A stretch of 64,000 nt of DNA, from NCBI GenBank assembly GCA_947034895.1, contig OX344763.1, forward strand, positions 63,879,093 through 63,943,092. Reading direction: 5' to 3'. Of the stretch, positions 59,701 to 64,000 are shown piece by piece. The translations under genes and the position numbers were made by a program. The notes below the pieces were generated by a model that worked only from the letters and a program-made list of their open reading frames with translations, made no database searches and had not been told where the DNA came from. Numbering within the stretch: position 1 is the first letter of the stretch; every line of letters starts with the position of its first letter. This DNA is from Rhytidiadelphus loreus (Eukaryota; Streptophyta; Bryopsida; Hypnales; Hylocomiaceae).

Positions 59701-62700
59701 CGGATCCGAAGGTGCACTCGCAGCTCCGTGGGGGACCACCCCTGATTCGAGCGAGTTCAAATGAGCCGACCCCTCTTGCGGGGCGGCACCCACGTGATGC
59801 TCCAAGGGTGCCTTCTGTGTACGCTCGGGAGGCTTACGGGAGAACCAGTCCACCCGTTGTGAAGCTGGCCTCCCATTCACAAGACAAAAGGTTGGAAGTG
59901 ATTTCCTTTTTTTTTAAAATTTTTGGGGTCCCCGAACTAGCTGGTGATCCCCTCTCGGATCCAAGGGTGCATTCGCAGCTCCGTGGGGGACCACCCCTGA
60001 TTCGAGCGAGTTCAAATGAGCCGACCCCTCTTGCGGGGCGGCACCCATGTGATGCTCCAAGGGTGCCTTCTGTGTACGCTCGGGAGGCTTATGGGAGAAC
60101 CAGTCCACCCGTTGTGAAGCTGGCCTCCCATTCACAAGACAAAAGGTTGGAAGTGATTTCATTTTTTTTTTTAAATTTTTGGGGTCCCCGAACTAGCTGG
60201 TGATCCCCTCTCGGATCCGAGGGTGCACTCGCAGCTCCGTCGGGGACCACCCCTGATTCGAGCGAGTTCAAATGAGCCGACCCCTCTTGCGGGGCGGCAC
60301 CCACGTGATGCTCCAAGGGTGCCTTCTGTGTACGCTCGGGAGGCTTACGGGAGAACCAGTCCACCCGTTGTGAAGCTGGCCTCCCATTCACAAGACAAAA
60401 GGTTGGAAGTGATTTCCTTTTTTTTTTAAAATTTTTGGGGTCCCCGAACTAGCTGGTGATCCCCTCTCGGATTCGAGGGTGCACTCGCAGCTCCGTGGGG
60501 GACCACCCCTGATTCGAGCGAGTTCAAATGAGCTGACCCCTCTTGCGGGGCGGCACCCACGTGATGCTCCAAGGGTGCCTTCTGTGTACGCTCGGGAGGC
60601 TTACGGGAGAACCAGTCCACCCGTTGTGAAGCTGGCCTCCCATTCACAAGACAAAAGGTTGGAAGTGATTTCATTTTTTTTTTTAAATTTTTGGGGTCCC
60701 CGAACTAGCTGGTGATCCCCTCTCGGATCCGAGGGTGCATTCGCAGCTCCGTGGGGGACCACCCCTGATTCGAGCGAGTTCAAATGAACCGACCCCTCTT
60801 GCGGGGCGGCACCCACGTGATGCTCCAAGAGTGCCTTCTGTGTACGCTCGGGAGGCTTACGGGAGAACCAGTCCACCCGTTGTGAAGCTGGCCTCCCATT
60901 CACAAGACAAAAGGTTGGAAGTGATTTCATTTTTTTTTTAAAACTTTCCGGGTCCCCGAACTAGCTGGTGATCCCCTCTCGGATCCGAGGGTGCAGTCGC
61001 AGCTCCGTGGGGGACCACCCCTGATTCGAGCGAGTTCAAATGAGCCGACCCCTCTTGCGGGGCGGCACCCACGTGATGCTCCAAGGGTGCCTTCTGTGTA
61101 CGCTCGGGAGGCTTATGGGAGAACCAGTCCACCCGTCGTGAAGCTGGCCTCCCATTCACAAGACAAAGGGTTCGAAGTGATTTCATTTTTTTTTTTAAAT
61201 TTTTGGGGTCCCCGAACTAGCTGGTGATCCCCTCTCGGATTCGTGGGTGCACTCGCAGCTCCGTGGGGGACCACCCCTGATTCGAGCGAGTTCAAATGAG
61301 CCGACCCCTCTTGCGGGGCGGCACCCACGTGATGCTCCAAGGGTGCCTTCTGTGTACGCTCGGGAGGCTTACGGGAGAACCAGTCCACCCGCTGTGAACT
61401 GGCCTCCCATTCACAAGACAAAAGGTTGGAAGTGATTTCCTTTTTTTTTTAAAATTTTTGGGGTCCCCGAACTAGCTGGTGATCCCCTCTCGGATCCGAA
61501 GGTGCATTCGCAGCTCCGTGGGGGACCACCCCTGATTCGAGCGAGTTCAAATGAGCCGACCCCTCTTGCGGGGCGGCACCCACGTGATGCTCCAAGGGTG
61601 CCTTCTGTGTACGCTCGGGAGGCTTACGGAAAAACCAGTCCAGCCGCTATGAAGCTGGCCTCCCATTCACAAGACAAAAGGTTGGAAGTGATTTCCTTTT
61701 TTTCTAAAATTTTTGGGGTCCCCGAATTAGCTGGTGATCCCCTCTCGGATTCGAGGGTGCAGTCGTAGCTCCGTGGGGGACCACCCCTGATTCGAGCGAG
61801 TTCAAATGAGCCGACCCCTCTTGCGGGGCGGCACCCACGTGATGCTCCAAGGGTGAATCTGTGTACGCTCGGGAGGCTTACGGGAGAACCAGTCCACCCG
61901 CTGTGAAGCTGGCCTCCCATTCACAAGACAAAAGGTTGGAAGTGATTTCCTTTTTTTTTTAAAATTTTTGGGGTCCCCGAACTAGCTGGTGATCCCCTCT
62001 CGGATCCGAAGGTGCACTCGGAGCTCCGTGGGGGACCACCCCTGATTCGAGCGAGTTCAAATGAGCCGACCCCTCTTGTGGGGCGGCAGCCACGTGATGC
62101 TCCAAGGGTGCCTTCTGTGTACGCTCGGGAGGCTTACGGGAGAACCAGTCCACCCGTTGTGAAGCTGGCCTCCCATTCACAAGACAAAAGGTTGGAAGTG
62201 ATTTCATTTTTTTTTTTTAATTTTTGGGGTCCCCGAATTAGCTGGTGATCCCCTCTCGGATCCGAGGGTGCATTCGCAGCTCCGTAGGGGACCACCCCTG
62301 ATTCGAGCAAGTTCAAATGAGCCGACCCCTCTTGCGGGGGGGGAGCCACGTGATGCTCCAAGGGTGCCATCTGTATACGCTCGGGAGGCTTACGGGAGAA
62401 CCAGTCCACCCGCTGTGAAGTTGGCCTCCCATTCACAAGACAAAAGGTTGGAAGTGATTTCATTTCTTTTTTTTAATTTTTGGGGTCCCCGAACTAGCTG
62501 GTGATTCCCTCTCGGATCCGAGGGTGCATTCGCAGCTCCGTGGGGGACCACCCCTGATTCGAGCGAGTTCAAATGAGCCGACCCCTCTTGCGGGGCGGCA
62601 CCCACGTGATGCTCCAAGAGTGCCTTCTGTATACGCTCGGGAGGCTTACGGGAGAACCAGTCCACCCGCTGTGAAGCTGGCCTCTCATTCATAAGACAAA

Positions 62701-64000
62701 AGGTTGGAAGTGATTTCCTTTTTTTTTTAAAATTTTTGGGGCCCCCGAACTAGTTGGTGATCCCCTCTCGGATCCGAGGGTGCATTCGCAGCTCCGTGGG
62801 GGACCACCCCTGATTCGAGCGAGTTCAAATGAGCCGACCCCTCTTGCGGGGCGGCACCCACGTGATGCTCCAAGGGTGAATCTGTGTACGCTCGGGAGGC
62901 TTACGGGAGAACCAGTCCATCCATTGTGAAGGTGGCCTCCCATTCACAAGACAAAAGGTTGGAAGTGATTTCATTTTTCTTTTTTAATTTTTGGGGTCCC
63001 CGAACTAGCTGGTGATCCCCTCTCGGATCCGATGGTGCACTCGCAGCTCCATGGGGGACCACCCCTGATTCGAGCTAGTTCAAATGAGCTGACCCCTCTT
63101 GCGGGGCGGCAGCCACGTGATGCTCCAAGGGTGCCCTCTGTGTACGCTCGGGAGGCTTACGGGAGAACCAGTCCACCCGCTGTGAGCTGGCCTCCCATTC
63201 ATAAGACAAAAGGTTGGAAGTGATTTCCTTTTTTTTTTAAATTTTTGGGGTCCCCGAACTAGCTGGTGATCCTCTCTCGGATTCGAGGGTGCAGTCGCAG
63301 CTCCGTGGGGGACCACCCCTGATTCGAGCGAGTTCAAATGAGCCGACCCCTCTTGCGGGGCGGCACCCTCGTGATGCTCCAAGGGTGCCTTCTGTGTACG
63401 CTCGGGAGGCTTACGGGAGAACCAGTCCACCCGTTGTGAAGCTGGCTTTCCATTCACAAGACAAAAGGTTGGAAGTGATTTCCTTTTTTTTTTAAAATTT
63501 TTGGGGTCCCCGAACTAGCTGGTGATCCCCTCTCGGATCCGAAGGTGCATTCGCAGCTCCGTGGGGGACCACCCCTGATTCGAGCGAGTTCAAATGAGCC
63601 GACCCATCTTGCGGGGCGGCACCCACGTGATGCTCCAAGGGTGCCCTCTGTGTACGCTCGGGAGGCTTACGGGAGAACCAGTCCAGCCGTTGTGAAGCTG
63701 GCCTCCCATTCACAAGACAAAAGGTTGGAAGTGATTTCCTTTTTTTTTAAAATTTTTTTGGGTCCCCGAACTAGCTGGTGATCCCTTCTCGGATCCGAAG
63801 GTGCACTCGCAGCTCCGTGGGGGACCACCCCTGATTCGAGCGAGTTCAAATGAGCCGACCCCTCTTGCGGGGCGGCACCCACGTGATGCTCCAAGGGTGC
63901 CTTCTGTGTACGCTCGGGAGGCTTACGGGAGAACCAGTCCACCCGTTGTGAAGCTGGCCTCCCATTCACAAGACAAAAGGTTGGAAGTGATTTCCTTTTT
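56782..64000. repeat. GC-rich satellite array, ~255-bp monomer, ~28 copies, continues off the right edge
   Basis: Head-to-tail monomers 253-256 bp long; AAGGTTGGAAGTGATTTC marks each unit (56823, 57079, 57334, 57589...). Each unit has a T/A tract (T8-10 then AAAATTTTT), GGGGTCCCCGAACTAGCTGG, the palindrome CTCGGATCCGAG (often GGATTCGAG), the small stem CCCCTCTTGCGGGG and ends GAACCAGTCCACCCG. The array begins abruptly at 56782 with AGTCCACCCG. Copies are highly similar with recurring variants. Because 255 is divisible by three and the unit lacks stops in several frames, long open frames appear on both strands; their repetition marks them as artefacts, not genes. No 5S or other rRNA motif is present. 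Location in the chromosome is unknown. Confidence 0.97.

Noticed and set aside
56800..64000. Repeated open frames of 62-163 codons on both strands as a multigene family
   Set aside because: They repeat at the satellite period, occur in overlapping frames on both strands, start at arbitrary points of the unit and have low-complexity products; 255 = 3 x 85 explains them.
56782..64000. Ribosomal (5S) tandem repeat
   Set aside because: The 5S internal control motifs are absent and no rRNA-like block occurs in the unit.
1..64000. CRISPR array, bacterial operon or phage features
   Set aside because: Tandem repeats here lack direct-repeat/unique-spacer structure, and introns plus plant transposon families indicate a eukaryotic nuclear genome.

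Overview
Window from a large, repeat-rich nuclear genome, almost certainly a land plant. The evidence is a tnp2-type CACTA transposase, a second CACTA gene of the PF03004-like type, a non-autonomous CACTA element with CACTA...TAGTG ends, a MULE-like transposase with a C-terminal SWIM zinc finger, clean GT-AG introns, and a short interstitial stretch of the plant telomere unit CCCTAAA. No host housekeeping gene, rRNA or intact tRNA was recognised. I cannot place the species; a gymnosperm, fern or bryophyte with a bloated genome all fit.

Layout. 1-2676: tnp2 pseudogene on the minus strand, running off the left edge. 7119-8764: non-autonomous CACTA element with a tRNA-like stretch and two long inverted-repeat hairpins. 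9.0-13.6 kb: multi-exon PF03004-like pseudogene on the plus strand. 16.4-19.4 kb: GGTCGCC-rich short tandem repeats flanking an AT-rich ~210-bp minisatellite. 19.9-21.7 kb: unrecognised decayed multi-exon gene. 24988-30845: 5.86-kb element with long terminal inverted repeats and a decayed copy of the SWIM end of a transposase. 34176-36047 and 39775-41669: two diverged copies, same orientation, of an unnamed plant transposon-type protein, each open over about 620 codons apart from in-frame stops. 43.95-45.33 kb: degenerate ~50-bp minisatellite. 46.03-47.09 kb: segmental duplication whose second copy carries a 512-bp MITE with TA target-site duplication. 47208-48155: decayed lysine-rich gene. 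48172 onward: one terminal repeat of the same family as the 24988-30845 element, then its fuller transposase gene (49536-53535, minus). 56782-64000: about 28 head-to-tail copies of a ~255-bp GC-rich satellite that continues past the right edge.

The genes do not form a pathway. They are mobile-element genes in different stages of decay, mostly broken by single in-frame stops rather than by many indels. The most informative signals are (a) the new-looking transposon family linking 24988-30845 with 48172-53535, in which the decayed copy reveals the ancestral codon at a stop in the better copy; (b) the paired 34 kb / 40 kb genes, where all seven internal stops of one copy are TAG; (c) the satellite with variant monomers at regular multiples of the unit; and (d) a MITE with its own empty-site control in the window.
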